Positions 1-5,241 of a stretch of DNA of 5,317 nucleotides are shown here, piece by piece. How positions within the stretch are numbered: position 1 is the stretch's first letter; each line of letters starts with the position of its first letter. The position numbers and the translations under genes are program-made. The notes under the pieces were generated by a model. It was not told where the DNA came from and did not search any database. It was given only the letters and a program-made list of their open reading frames with translations. This DNA is from Syntrophobacteria bacterium (GTDB lineage Bacteria; Desulfobacterota; DSWW01): positions 1-5,317 of the forward strand of contig JAQYVQ010000579.1 in the NCBI GenBank assembly GCA_030145435.1. The letters run 5' to 3'.

Positions 1-825
1 ACCAAGGCCATGCAGATGGTGGCGGCGGCCAGGCTCCGGAGATTGCAGGAGGCCCTGGAGAGCACACGTCCCTACGCGGACAAGATGAATCAGGTGGTGG
101 GTCAGCTCGTCGGACAGATCGAGGGGGGAACGCACCCTCTCCTGGAGGAGCGGCCGGGCCCCCGCAAGATGGATCTGCTCGTCGTGAGTTCGGACAGGGG
201 GCTTTGCGGCGGATTGAACACCAACGTATTCCGGAAGACCCGGGATTTCCTGGCTGAGAACAAGGACGCCTATGAGTCGATTTCTCTCTATCTGGTCGGC
301 CAGAAGGCGAGGGATTTCTACAAGCGCCGGGAGGTAACTGTTCGGCAAACGAGGACCCATTTGTTTCCGGGCAGACCGCAGTTCGAGGCCATCAGGCCGA
401 TAGCCAAGGACCTGGTGGGTTCGTTTCTTTCCGGGGAGACGGACGAGGTGGGCGTCATGTTCACCCAGTTTCAATCCGTCATGACCCAGAGGGCCACATT
501 CCTCCCCCTTCTGCCCCTCCAGAAGAGGGAAGCAGAGGAGCCGGAAGCCGCCGAACCCGAGGACGTCGGGGACTACATCTACGAGCCTTCCCGAACGGCC
601 CTTCTCGAGAAGCTCCTGCCGCGGTACGTGGAGGTGCAGCTCTTCTGGCTCATCCTCGAGGCGCAGACCAGCGAATTTGCCTCCAGGATGACCGCCATGG
701 ACAGCGCGACGAACAATGCCAAGGAGATGATCGAGCGCCTCACCCTCACCTTCAACCGGGCCAGGCAGGCGGCGATTACCAGGGAACTGATGGACATCGT
801 AAACGGTGCAGAGGCTCTGCGATAA
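1..825 (+). CDS. atpG: F1Fo ATP synthase subunit gamma, 5' end cut off by window
   Basis: Central rotor shaft of the F1 sector, which turns inside the alpha3beta3 ring at the inner face of the cytoplasmic membrane. The frame is open from base 1: the first codons read TKAMQMVAAARL, matching the family's TKAMxMVAA segment near residue 22 of E. coli gamma, so roughly 22 codons and the true start lie outside. The first in-frame ATG at base 10 is internal. In window numbering, SDRGLCGGLN is at about 64-73. The C-terminus has RMTAMDSATNNA followed by the family signature ITRELMDIVNGAEA, then the stop. With 274 residues visible, the full protein would be about 296, normal for the family. An acidic Glu/Ala/Pro-rich stretch (about residues 177-191) precedes DYIYEPS, a variable loop that is often longer in deltaproteobacteria (recollection, not checked). 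It is followed by atpD after 51 bases. The identification is secure. Confidence 0.97.
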   Translation, partial: TKAMQMVAAARLRRLQEALESTRPYADKMNQVVGQLVGQIEGGTHPLLEERPGPRKMDLLVVSSDRGLCGGLNTNVFRKTRDFLAENKDAYESISLYLVGQKARDFYKRREVTVRQTRTHLFPGRPQFEAIRPIAKDLVGSFLSGETDEVGVMFTQFQSVMTQRATFLPLLPLQKREAEEPEAAEPEDVGDYIYEPSRTALLEKLLPRYVEVQLFWLILEAQTSEFASRMTAMDSATNNAKEMIERLTLTFNRARQAAITRELMDIVNGAEALR

Positions 826-876
826 ATATTAAAGGCTATAAAGAGGAAGCGAAAACACCCGAGAAGGAGTCAGTCC

Positions 877-2283
877 ATGGAAGTGGGAAAGGTTACCCAA
901 GTCATCAGCGCAGTGGTGGACGTGGAGTTCGAATCCGGGAATTTACCCTACATCTTCAATGCCCTTACGCTGACGAACCCGTCCATCAATGATAAGGAAG
1001 ACAACCTCGTCCTCGAGGTGGCGCAGCACCTCGGCGAGAACACGGTTCGGTGTGTTGCAATGGACTCGACCGAAGGGCTGGTTCGAGGAATCCCGGTGAA
1101 GGACACGGGGGACGGGATCACCATGCCGGTCGGCAAAGAGGTGCTGGGCCGGATCCTCAACGTGATCGGGGAGCCCGTGGATGAGGCCGGGCCGGTTGTG
1201 ACCGAAAAGAGATTTCCGATCCACCGGGACAAGCCGGCGTTTACCGAGCAGGACACCCAGGTGCAGGCCCTCGAGACGGGCGTGAAGGTGATCGACCTTC
1301 TCGAGCCGTACGCCAGGGGCGGGAAGATCGGCCTGATGGGCGGCGCGGGTGTGGGCAAGACCGTCATCATCATGGAGATGATCCACAACATCGCTACCCA
1401 CCACGGTGGATATTCGGTGTTCGGTGGTGTGGGTGAGCGAACCCGCGAGGGGAATGACCTCTGGCTCGAGATGAAGGAATCCGGGGTTCTGGAGAAGACC
1501 GCCCTCGTCTACGGGCAGATGAACGAGCCGCCGGGAGCGCGTGCCCGCGTGGGTCTCTCGGCCCTTACCGTAGCCGAGTACTTCCGGGATGAAGAAGGCC
1601 AGGACGTGCTGCTCTTCATCGACAACATCTTCCGTTTCACCCAGGCCAACTCCGAGGTTTCCGCCCTCCTCGGCCGGATGCCCTCTGCCGTGGGTTACCA
1701 GCCGACCCTGTCCACCGACCTTGGGGAGCTCCAGGAGCGGATCACTTCGACCAAGAAGGGGTCGATCACCTCGGTTCAGGCCATCTACGTGCCTGCCGAC
1801 GACTTGACCGACCCGGCGCCGGCCACGACCTTTGCTCACCTGGACGCCACTACTGTTCTTTCCCGGCAGATCGTGGAGCTTGGGATCTACCCGGCTGTGG
1901 ACCCATTGGACTCCACATCCCGGATCCTTGACCCGGAGATCCTGGGCATGGAACACTACTTGGTTGCCCGAGAGATCCAGCGGATCCTGCAGCGGTACAA
2001 AGACCTCCAGGACATCATCGCCATCCTCGGGATGGACGAGCTTTCCGAGGACGACAAGATGCTCGTGGCCCGTGCAAGGAAGATTCAGCGCTTCCTGAGC
2101 CAGCCCTTCTTCGTGGCCGAGGCATTCACCGGCACCCATGGCCGGTACGTGAAGCTCGAGGACACAATCAAGGGATTCAAGGAGATCATCGACGGCAAGC
2201 ACGACGAGCTGCCAGAGCAGGCCTTCTACATGGTGGGCACCATCGATGAGGTGCAGGAGAAGGCAGAGAAGCTGATGGCCTAG
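877..2283 (+). CDS. atpD: F1Fo ATP synthase subunit beta (catalytic)
   Basis: Catalytic subunit of F1, making ATP from ADP and phosphate when driven by rotation of gamma, or hydrolysing ATP in reverse. It is 468 residues, full length for the family. An N-terminal beta-barrel spans about 1-80. The Walker A loop GGAGVGKT is at 155-162, the GERTREGND segment with the catalytic glutamate (E187) at 186-194, and Walker B ending at D249 in DVLLFIDNIFRFTQA. The alpha/beta family signature PAVDPLDSTS is at 339-348. The C-terminal lever loop reads DELSEDD at 387-393, a conservative change from the classical DELSEED. The ATG at 877 is chosen because AAGGAG at 864-869 stands seven bases before it and the N-terminus (MEVGKVTQVISAVVDVEF) is canonical. 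Expression is presumably from the atp operon promoter upstream of the window. Confidence 0.99.
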   Translation: MEVGKVTQVISAVVDVEFESGNLPYIFNALTLTNPSINDKEDNLVLEVAQHLGENTVRCVAMDSTEGLVRGIPVKDTGDGITMPVGKEVLGRILNVIGEPVDEAGPVVTEKRFPIHRDKPAFTEQDTQVQALETGVKVIDLLEPYARGGKIGLMGGAGVGKTVIIMEMIHNIATHHGGYSVFGGVGERTREGNDLWLEMKESGVLEKTALVYGQMNEPPGARARVGLSALTVAEYFRDEEGQDVLLFIDNIFRFTQANSEVSALLGRMPSAVGYQPTLSTDLGELQERITSTKKGSITSVQAIYVPADDLTDPAPATTFAHLDATTVLSRQIVELGIYPAVDPLDSTSRILDPEILGMEHYLVAREIQRILQRYKDLQDIIAILGMDELSEDDKMLVARARKIQRFLSQPFFVAEAFTGTHGRYVKLEDTIKGFKEIIDGKHDELPEQAFYMVGTIDEVQEKAEKLMA

Positions 2284-2303
2284 AGTGCCAAAGCACTAGT
2301 GCT
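2284..2303 (+). repeat. palindrome just after the atpD stop
   Basis: AGCACTAGTGCT at 2292-2303 is a perfect 12-base palindrome. It competes with a second hairpin in which AGTGC (2284-2288) pairs with GCACT (2293-2297) around a four-base loop. Both begin immediately after the atpD stop codon. No T-run follows, so it is not an intrinsic terminator. It might act as an mRNA end or processing structure, but this is only inference. Confidence 0.4.
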
Positions 2304-2347
2304 GAAGCGAGAAGAGCGGTAAGCGGCAGGAAGCGAAACGGAAAAGC

Positions 2348-2381
2348 CCCCGTCATTCCCGCGCAGGCGGGAATCCTGGGG
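2348..2381 (+). repeat. dRS3-like dispersed repeat hairpin in the atpD-atpC gap
   Basis: ATTCCCGC (2355-2362) and GCGGGAAT (2367-2374) form a perfect 8-bp stem with loop GCAG. CCCC (2348-2351) and GGGG (2378-2381) extend it beyond a small internal loop. The core fits ATTCCC-N8-GGGAAT, the pattern known as dRS3 in Neisseria. Very similar GTCATTCCCGC...GCGGGAATCC units are, to my recollection, scattered in many proteobacterial genomes. No T-run follows, so it is not a typical intrinsic terminator. Only one copy is present in this window, so its repeat status is inferred from the pattern and not observed here. Confidence 0.65.
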
Positions 2382-2445
2382 TGTGGGAAGGGCCTAGAGG
2401 CCGACAGGTCAAGGCCAAATGCTTACAGCGCGTCTTTGATTGCAG

Positions 2446-2467
2446 CAGGCAGGTTGGCAATTGCCTG
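2446..2467 (+). promoter_or_regulatory. atpC: small hairpin abutting the atpC ribosome binding site
   Basis: CAGGCA (2446-2451) can pair with TGCCTG (2462-2467). An overlapping perfect palindrome, GGCAATTGCC, is at 2456-2465. The structure ends two bases before the AAGGAG at 2470-2475 that serves atpC. It could tune epsilon translation relative to beta, since F1 contains one epsilon per three beta. The stem is short, so this is a weak call. Confidence 0.3.
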
Positions 2468-2482
2468 ACAAGGAGATAGAAG

Positions 2483-2878
2483 ATGGCGGACACATTCTTT
2501 CTGGATCTCGTGACTCCGGAGCGAACCCTATTCAGTGGATCTGTCCAAGAGCTGGTCGCGCCCGGCGTGCTCGGAGAGTTCGGTGTGCTGCCCGGTCACG
2601 CGAACATGCTCGCCGAGCTGACCGCCGGACGGTTGGCCTACAGGGACGAGTCGGGTGAGAAGCTGATGGCAGCTGCGGGTGGGTTTGCCGAGGTGACCGG
2701 CGAGAGGGTGACAGTTCTTCTGGACGATGCGGTGTACGCAGAGGATCTCGACCCGGCCGCTCTCGGCAAGGAGATCGAGGACCTCGAGGCACAGGCCCTG
2801 CAGCCGGAGGACGACGGCTATGCAGACTGGCAGGAGCAGCTTCGGTGGAAGAGGGCCTGCAGCGAGATCGTGGAGTAG
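2483..2878 (+). CDS. atpC: F1Fo ATP synthase subunit epsilon
   Basis: Part of the central stalk with gamma. It couples the c-ring to F1, and in many bacteria its C-terminal helices inhibit ATP hydrolysis. At 131 residues it is slightly shorter than E. coli epsilon (139). The N-terminal beta-sandwich covers about 1-86 and holds the conserved GEFGVLPGHANML at 31-43 and GGFAEVTGERVTVLLDDA at about 66-83. The rest, from about 88, is predicted to form the two-helix C-terminal domain (DPAALGKEIEDLEAQAL, then a second helix from about 114). The ATG at 2483 follows AAGGAG (2470-2475) with a seven-base spacer. It is the last gene of the operon, separated from atpD by 199 bases, an unusually large gap for this gene pair, and followed by a terminator. 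Confidence 0.97.
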   Translation: MADTFFLDLVTPERTLFSGSVQELVAPGVLGEFGVLPGHANMLAELTAGRLAYRDESGEKLMAAAGGFAEVTGERVTVLLDDAVYAEDLDPAALGKEIEDLEAQALQPEDDGYADWQEQLRWKRACSEIVE

Positions 2879-2894
2879 CAATCGCAGTGCAATT

Positions 2895-2933
2895 CCCTGT
2901 CCCGCGGAACCCAGGGCAGGGCTGATTTTTTTT
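2895..2933 (+). terminator. intrinsic terminator of the atp operon
   Basis: CCCTGTCC (2895-2902) pairs with GGGCAGGG (2914-2921), including one G-U pair, around an 11-base loop. After CTGA comes an uninterrupted run of eight T's (2926-2933). It starts 17 bases after the atpC stop. It works only in the + direction, as no T-run lies on the other side. The stretch from here to 3005 contains no gene that I can support. Confidence 0.85.
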
Positions 2934-2968
2934 ACATAGTTGCAGGCCCCAACAGCATCACGCGATCG

Positions 2969-2999
2969 AAAAGTGGGCCTACCTCCAGGAGCATCCCAC
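2969..2999 (-). terminator. weak candidate terminator for the adk-ridA cluster
   Basis: On the - strand, GTGGG (2999-2995) can pair with CCCAC (2977-2973), followed by TTTT (2972-2969), seven bases beyond the last stop codon of the cluster. The stem is only five bp, the loop is long and the T-run short, so it may be coincidental. It lies where the convergent cluster should end. Confidence 0.3.
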
Positions 3000-3005
3000 C
3001 CGCGA

Positions 3006-3227
3006 CTACTCATACGAAGAACCGTTTGCATTCCGTCCGCGCCGCATCTCTTCTTGAAGCTCCGGAAAATCGATCGACTCGAGTTGCTCCCGTGCGCCCT
3101 CTTCCGGCTTCTCCTTGGGGCCCAGTGTGTTCATCAGGAGCAGGGCGGCCAGGAGAAGAAGGCCGAGCCTTGTCAGGCTCAAGAAGACCGCTACGCGTTT
3201 CCAGTGAAAAAGGCAGGGAGCGTCCAA
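3006..3227 (-). CDS. small membrane protein, C-terminal half in shifted frame
   Basis: No family recognised. The 73-residue frame opens with a TTG at 3227-3225 that has GGAG eight bases upstream. It encodes a positively charged lead (HWKRV), a strong hydrophobic segment at about 12-35 rich in Leu/Ala, and then a charged tail (PKEKPEEGAREQLESIDFPELQEEM). By hand count, about three quarters of its codons end in G or C, against under half in the competing frame over the same bases, so this is the coding frame here. It may be an independent gene. More likely it is the continuation of the frame starting at 3369, because both halves look coding and a single-base change in the T/C-rich run at 3225-3236 would join them into a protein of about 120 residues with two membrane segments. 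Confidence 0.5.
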   Translation of the reverse strand: MDAPCLFHWKRVAVFLSLTRLGLLLLAALLLMNTLGPKEKPEEGAREQLESIDFPELQEEMRRGRNANGSSYE

Positions 3228-3369
3228 GAAAGAATCTCCATCGGACGTTTTCCCTGGTCAGGTACAATGTGGCAACAAACAGGCCAAAGGCCGTGATGAG
3301 CAAGAAGAGAAGCGCCAAGAGGTGGTTTCGGTCTGAGCCGAGCAGGATGAATACGTCGATCAGGTCCAT
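3010..3369 (-). CDS. small membrane protein, N-terminal half; coding frame breaks about 3230
   Basis: No family recognised. The ATG at 3369-3367 is preceded by AGAGGA, with GAGG five bases before the ATG. The first 47 residues (MDLIDVFILLGSDRNHLLAL onward) include a clear membrane segment at about 17-37, then TRENVRWRFF, with mostly G/C-ending codons. Beyond residue 47 the same frame stays open to the TGA at 3010, giving 119 residues. That tail is a low-complexity Arg/Gly/Pro/Ser mix with poor third-position GC, typical of out-of-frame reading, while the neighbouring frame looks coding. Removing one T from the TTT run (AAA on the + strand at 3229-3231) would read ...RWRFFLDAPCLFHWKRVAVF and fuse both halves. 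It lies 94 bases downstream of ridA in the same direction and is probably co-transcribed with it. Confidence 0.5.
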   Translation of the reverse strand: MDLIDVFILLGSDRNHLLALLFLLITAFGLFVATLYLTRENVRWRFFLGRSLPFSLETRSGLLEPDKARPSSPGRPAPDEHTGPQGEAGRGRTGATRVDRFSGASRRDAARTECKRFFV

Positions 3370-3381
3370 AGGTTCCTCTGC

Positions 3382-3413
3382 CGGCCTCAACTGTGAGGAG
3401 CACCCCGAGGCCG
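3382..3413 (-). promoter_or_regulatory. hairpin between ridA and the small membrane-protein locus
   Basis: CGGCCTC and GAGGCCG (3382-3388 and 3407-3413) form a perfect 7-bp stem with an 18-base loop. On the - strand it ends just before the GAGG ribosome binding site of the ATG at 3369. No T-run follows, so it is not an intrinsic terminator. It may be an intercistronic stability or translation element. Confidence 0.3.
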
Positions 3414-3463
3414 AACCCTTGCGGCGAGATCTCACGTCTGGTGGATCGGATGCGTTCCCCTGC

Positions 3464-3862
3464 TCAGCCAGGCATGAGAACGATCGCCTCGATCTCGATG
3501 TCCACGTCCTTTGGGAGGGCGGCAACCTGGACGGCGGCCCTTGCCGGGGGGGTGTTGGGGAAGTATTCCGCGAAGACGCCGTTCATGGCCGCAAAGTCAT
3601 TCATGTCCTTCAGGAAGACGGTCGTCTTGACGACGTCTTCCAGGCTGGCGCCTGCCGCCTCTGCGATCGCCCGGAGATTGCTGAGAACCTGGCGCGTCTT
3701 CTCTTCAATGCTGCCCGAAACAAGCTCTCCGGAAGAAGGGTCGATAGGAAGTTGACCGGAAACGAAGAGCAGATTTCCGCACACGATCCCCTGTGAGTAC
3801 GGGCCGACAGCGGCCGGCGCTGCTTCAGTCACAATCGCCCTTTTTCGGTTCTTCTCTGACAT
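3464..3862 (-). CDS. ridA: RidA family reactive imine/enamine deaminase
   Basis: A small cytosolic protein of the YjgF/YER057c/UK114 family. Its best-known role is hydrolysing reactive enamines and imines such as 2-aminoacrylate, made by PLP enzymes, to keto acids and ammonia. At 132 residues it is the normal length. GPYSQGIVCGNLLFVSGQLP at 20-39 carries the conserved Tyr22 (E. coli Tyr17). PARAAVQVAALPKDVDIEIEAI carries Arg108 (E. coli Arg105, which binds the substrate carboxylate) and Glu123 (E. coli Glu120). The active-site cysteine of E. coli (Cys107) is Ala110 here; that position is not invariant. The ATG at 3862 has GGAGG ten bases upstream (3877-3873), a rather long spacing. It lies 101 bases downstream of adk. 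Active-site residues favour the deaminating RidA subfamily, though the substrate is not proven. Confidence 0.93.
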   Translation of the reverse strand: MSEKNRKRAIVTEAAPAAVGPYSQGIVCGNLLFVSGQLPIDPSSGELVSGSIEEKTRQVLSNLRAIAEAAGASLEDVVKTTVFLKDMNDFAAMNGVFAEYFPNTPPARAAVQVAALPKDVDIEIEAIVLMPG

Positions 3863-3896
3863 GTTCTGCGTTCCTCCGAAAGCATAAGAAATGAAT

Positions 3897-3933
3897 CGGG
3901 GGGCGATCCCTATCCTATGGGAACCGCCCCCCG
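3897..3933 (-). terminator. very strong GC hairpin between adk and ridA
   Basis: CGGGGGGCG (3897-3905) and CGCCCCCCG (3925-3933) pair perfectly over nine bp. The stem continues with a G-U pair, an A-U pair, a bulge and three G-C pairs, leaving an eight-base loop. On the - strand it follows the adk stop by 30 bases and is followed by ATTCATTTCTT, a T-rich but broken tract. It could be an imperfect intrinsic terminator or attenuator that lowers ridA relative to adk, or a 3'-end stabiliser of adk mRNA. On the + strand no T-run follows. Confidence 0.6.
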
Positions 3934-3963
3934 AGCCGAGTGCGGACAGAAAACGAAGAAGAG

Positions 3964-4626
3964 TTACTTCACGGAATCGAGACCTGCGAAGATCTTGTCC
4001 CGGATCTCCTCCACCTTGCCCACGCCCACGACGCGGACATACTGGGGCGCGCCAGCCTCACCCGTGGCCTCCCACTTCTTGTAGTAGCCGATCAGGGGCT
4101 CGGTCTGGTCGTGGTAGACGTCCAGCCGCTTCTTGACGACATCCTCCTTGTCATCGTCGCGCTGAACCAGGGGCTCGCCCGTGGCGTCATCCTTCCCCTC
4201 TACCTTGGGGGGGTTGAAGATCACGTGGTAGGTTCTTCCGCTGGCCAGGTGTGCCCGGCGGCCGCTCATCCGCTTGATGATCTCCGCGTCCGGCACATCG
4301 ATATCGACCACCGCGTCGATCGGGACGCCTGCTTCCTTCATGGCGTCGGCCTGGGGGATCGTCCTGGGAAACCCGTCGAAAAGGAAGCCTTTTTCGCAGT
4401 CCGGCTCCTTGATCCGCTCCTTGACGAGCCCGATGATGACTTCATCCGGCACGAGGCCGCCCGCATCCATGTATCCTTTGGCCTCCTTGCCAAGGTCGGT
4501 GCCTGCCTTCACGGCTGCCCGAAGCATGTCGCCCGTGGAAATCTGCGGGATCGCATATTTGTCCTTGATGTAGTTGGCTTGCGTGCCTTTGCCCGCCCCC
4601 GGGCCACCTAAGAGAATCAGACGCAT
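3964..4626 (-). CDS. adk: adenylate kinase
   Basis: Catalyses ATP + AMP to 2 ADP in the cytosol and so sets the adenylate energy charge. The 220 residues align closely with E. coli Adk (214). The P-loop GGPGAGKGTQ is at 7-16 and the family signature FLFDGFPRTIPQ at 81-92. Arginines 36, 88, 123, 156 and 167 fall at the same numbers as the E. coli catalytic and binding arginines. The LID (about 122-159) has no cysteines, so it is not zinc-binding. Instead it has His126, Ser129, Asp146 and Thr149, the hydrogen-bonded type of LID found in E. coli. The ATG at 4626 is set by AAGGAGG (4640-4634) seven bases upstream. It is first gene of the - strand cluster, with a likely promoter about 60 bases upstream. 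Confidence 0.98.
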   Translation of the reverse strand: MRLILLGGPGAGKGTQANYIKDKYAIPQISTGDMLRAAVKAGTDLGKEAKGYMDAGGLVPDEVIIGLVKERIKEPDCEKGFLFDGFPRTIPQADAMKEAGVPIDAVVDIDVPDAEIIKRMSGRRAHLASGRTYHVIFNPPKVEGKDDATGEPLVQRDDDKEDVVKKRLDVYHDQTEPLIGYYKKWEATGEAGAPQYVRVVGVGKVEEIRDKIFAGLDSVK

Positions 4627-4686
4627 GGGTGTTCCTCCTTTTCAAAGCTTCTAAGTCCACGATATTCTGAAACTTGTGAGCCTATG

Positions 4687-4715
4687 TGTATGACGGAAAG
4701 AGGGGCCCATGTCAA
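4687..4715 (-). promoter_or_regulatory. adk: sigma70-like promoter for adk
   Basis: On the - strand a perfect -35 TTGACA (4715-4710) is followed by a 17-base spacer and a weak -10 CATACA (4692-4687). Transcription would start near 4680, leaving a leader of about 54 bases before the adk ATG. The -35 match, spacing and position all fit; the -10 has only three consensus bases. Confidence 0.6.
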
Positions 4716-4751
4716 GTTCAGGGCAGGGCCGAAGGCCATTTGTACAATGAT

Positions 4752-4812
4752 GGCAGGCAGATGCATCCGTATATCGAGGATGATCCCGCACACCCCTTCC
4801 CGATTGCCTGCC
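4752..4812. repeat. 8-bp inverted repeat upstream of the receiver gene
   Basis: GGCAGGCA (4752-4759) is the exact reverse complement of TGCCTGCC (4805-4812), with 45 bases between the arms. The arm centres are 53 bases apart, about five helical turns, and the right arm ends nine bases before the candidate -10 box. It could be a pair of operator half-sites. One such match in a 200-base gap is not statistically surprising. Confidence 0.2.
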
Positions 4813-4818
4813 GCTTTC

Positions 4819-4827
4819 TGCTATACT
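4819..4827 (+). promoter_or_regulatory. extended -10 promoter element of the receiver gene
   Basis: TGCTATACT fits the extended -10 form TGnTATAAT with one mismatch. No good -35 lies at the normal distance, which extended -10 promoters can tolerate. Only six bases (GAGCGG) separate it from the ATG at 4834, so a start six to seven bases downstream would fall on or just before that ATG. An alternative -10, TACAAT at 4743-4748, also lacks a -35 and would give a leader of about 80 bases. Confidence 0.45.
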
Positions 4828-4833
4828 GAGCGG

Positions 4834-5241
4834 ATGGCACGAGACCTTTCTTCGTACAAGATCCTGGTGGTCGACGATGAAGCCGATGCGCGATCTTTCA
4901 TCTGCGCTGTTCTCGAAGACAACGGAGCAACCGTGCTGGAAGCGAGTGATGGTGATGCGGCACTGGAGGTGGCTCGGAGGGAAAAGCCGGATCTCATCAC
5001 ACTCGACATCACCATGCCCGGCAAGGATGGTGGAGCGGTCTTTGAAGAGTTGCGCAAAGACCCGGCACTCCTGGACACACCGGTTTGCATCATCTCGGCG
5101 CACCCGGACCTGCGCAGGCTGATCTACCAGAGAACCGTCCCACCCCCCGACGGCTACCTGGACAAGCCCATCGACGAGAAGGGCCTTTTGTTGAACGTGC
5201 GCAAGACCTTGACGCTCGCACGCAGGAGACACGCAAAGTGA
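4834..5241 (+). CDS. stand-alone response-regulator receiver domain protein
   Basis: A single-domain receiver (CheY-like) of 135 residues that should accept a phosphoryl group from a histidine kinase. The acidic pair D14-D15 lies in KILVVDDEADAR. The phospho-acceptor is D58 in LITLDITMPGKDGG. The conserved Ser/Thr is S88 in VCIISAH, and the conserved lysine is K111 in YLDKPID. There is no output domain, so it probably passes phosphate on or acts by protein contact. The ATG at 4834 is chosen because the domain begins six or seven residues later. The same frame is open further upstream (ATG at 4684), but that extension does not resemble protein and would cover the candidate promoter. No convincing ribosome binding site precedes 4834. 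It is divergent from adk and overlaps the next gene by four bases (GTGA), which suggests co-translation with a sensor kinase. Confidence 0.9.
   Translation: MARDLSSYKILVVDDEADARSFICAVLEDNGATVLEASDGDAALEVARREKPDLITLDITMPGKDGGAVFEELRKDPALLDTPVCIISAHPDLRRLIYQRTVPPPDGYLDKPIDEKGLLLNVRKTLTLARRRHAK

Noticed and set aside
2036..2056. DELSEDD in place of DELSEED in beta
   Set aside because: It is a conservative acidic substitution in a loop known to vary between species. Not reported as a finding.
943..2202. 419-codon open frame antisense to atpD
   Set aside because: It is a mirror of a strongly coding GC-rich gene, rich in His/Gly/Leu/Asp without any recognisable domain, and there is no independent promoter or ribosome binding site that I could support.
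844..2338. 11-base direct repeat AGGAAGCGAAA before atpD (844-854) and in the atpD-atpC gap (2328-2338)
   Set aside because: It is short and purine-rich, of the kind expected near ribosome binding regions, and flanking bases do not extend the match.
3026..3796. 256-codon + strand open frame over ridA and the small membrane-protein locus
   Set aside because: It covers ridA antisense, is low-complexity and Arg/Ser/Gly-rich, and shows no family resemblance.
3940..4611. 223-codon open frame antisense to adk
   Set aside because: The opposite strand is unambiguous adenylate kinase with all catalytic residues. Long mirror frames are expected at this GC content.
4684..4833. 50-residue N-terminal extension of the receiver protein from the ATG at 4684
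   Set aside because: The extension is not protein-like in composition, has no supporting ribosome binding site and covers the candidate -10. The receiver domain is complete from 4834.
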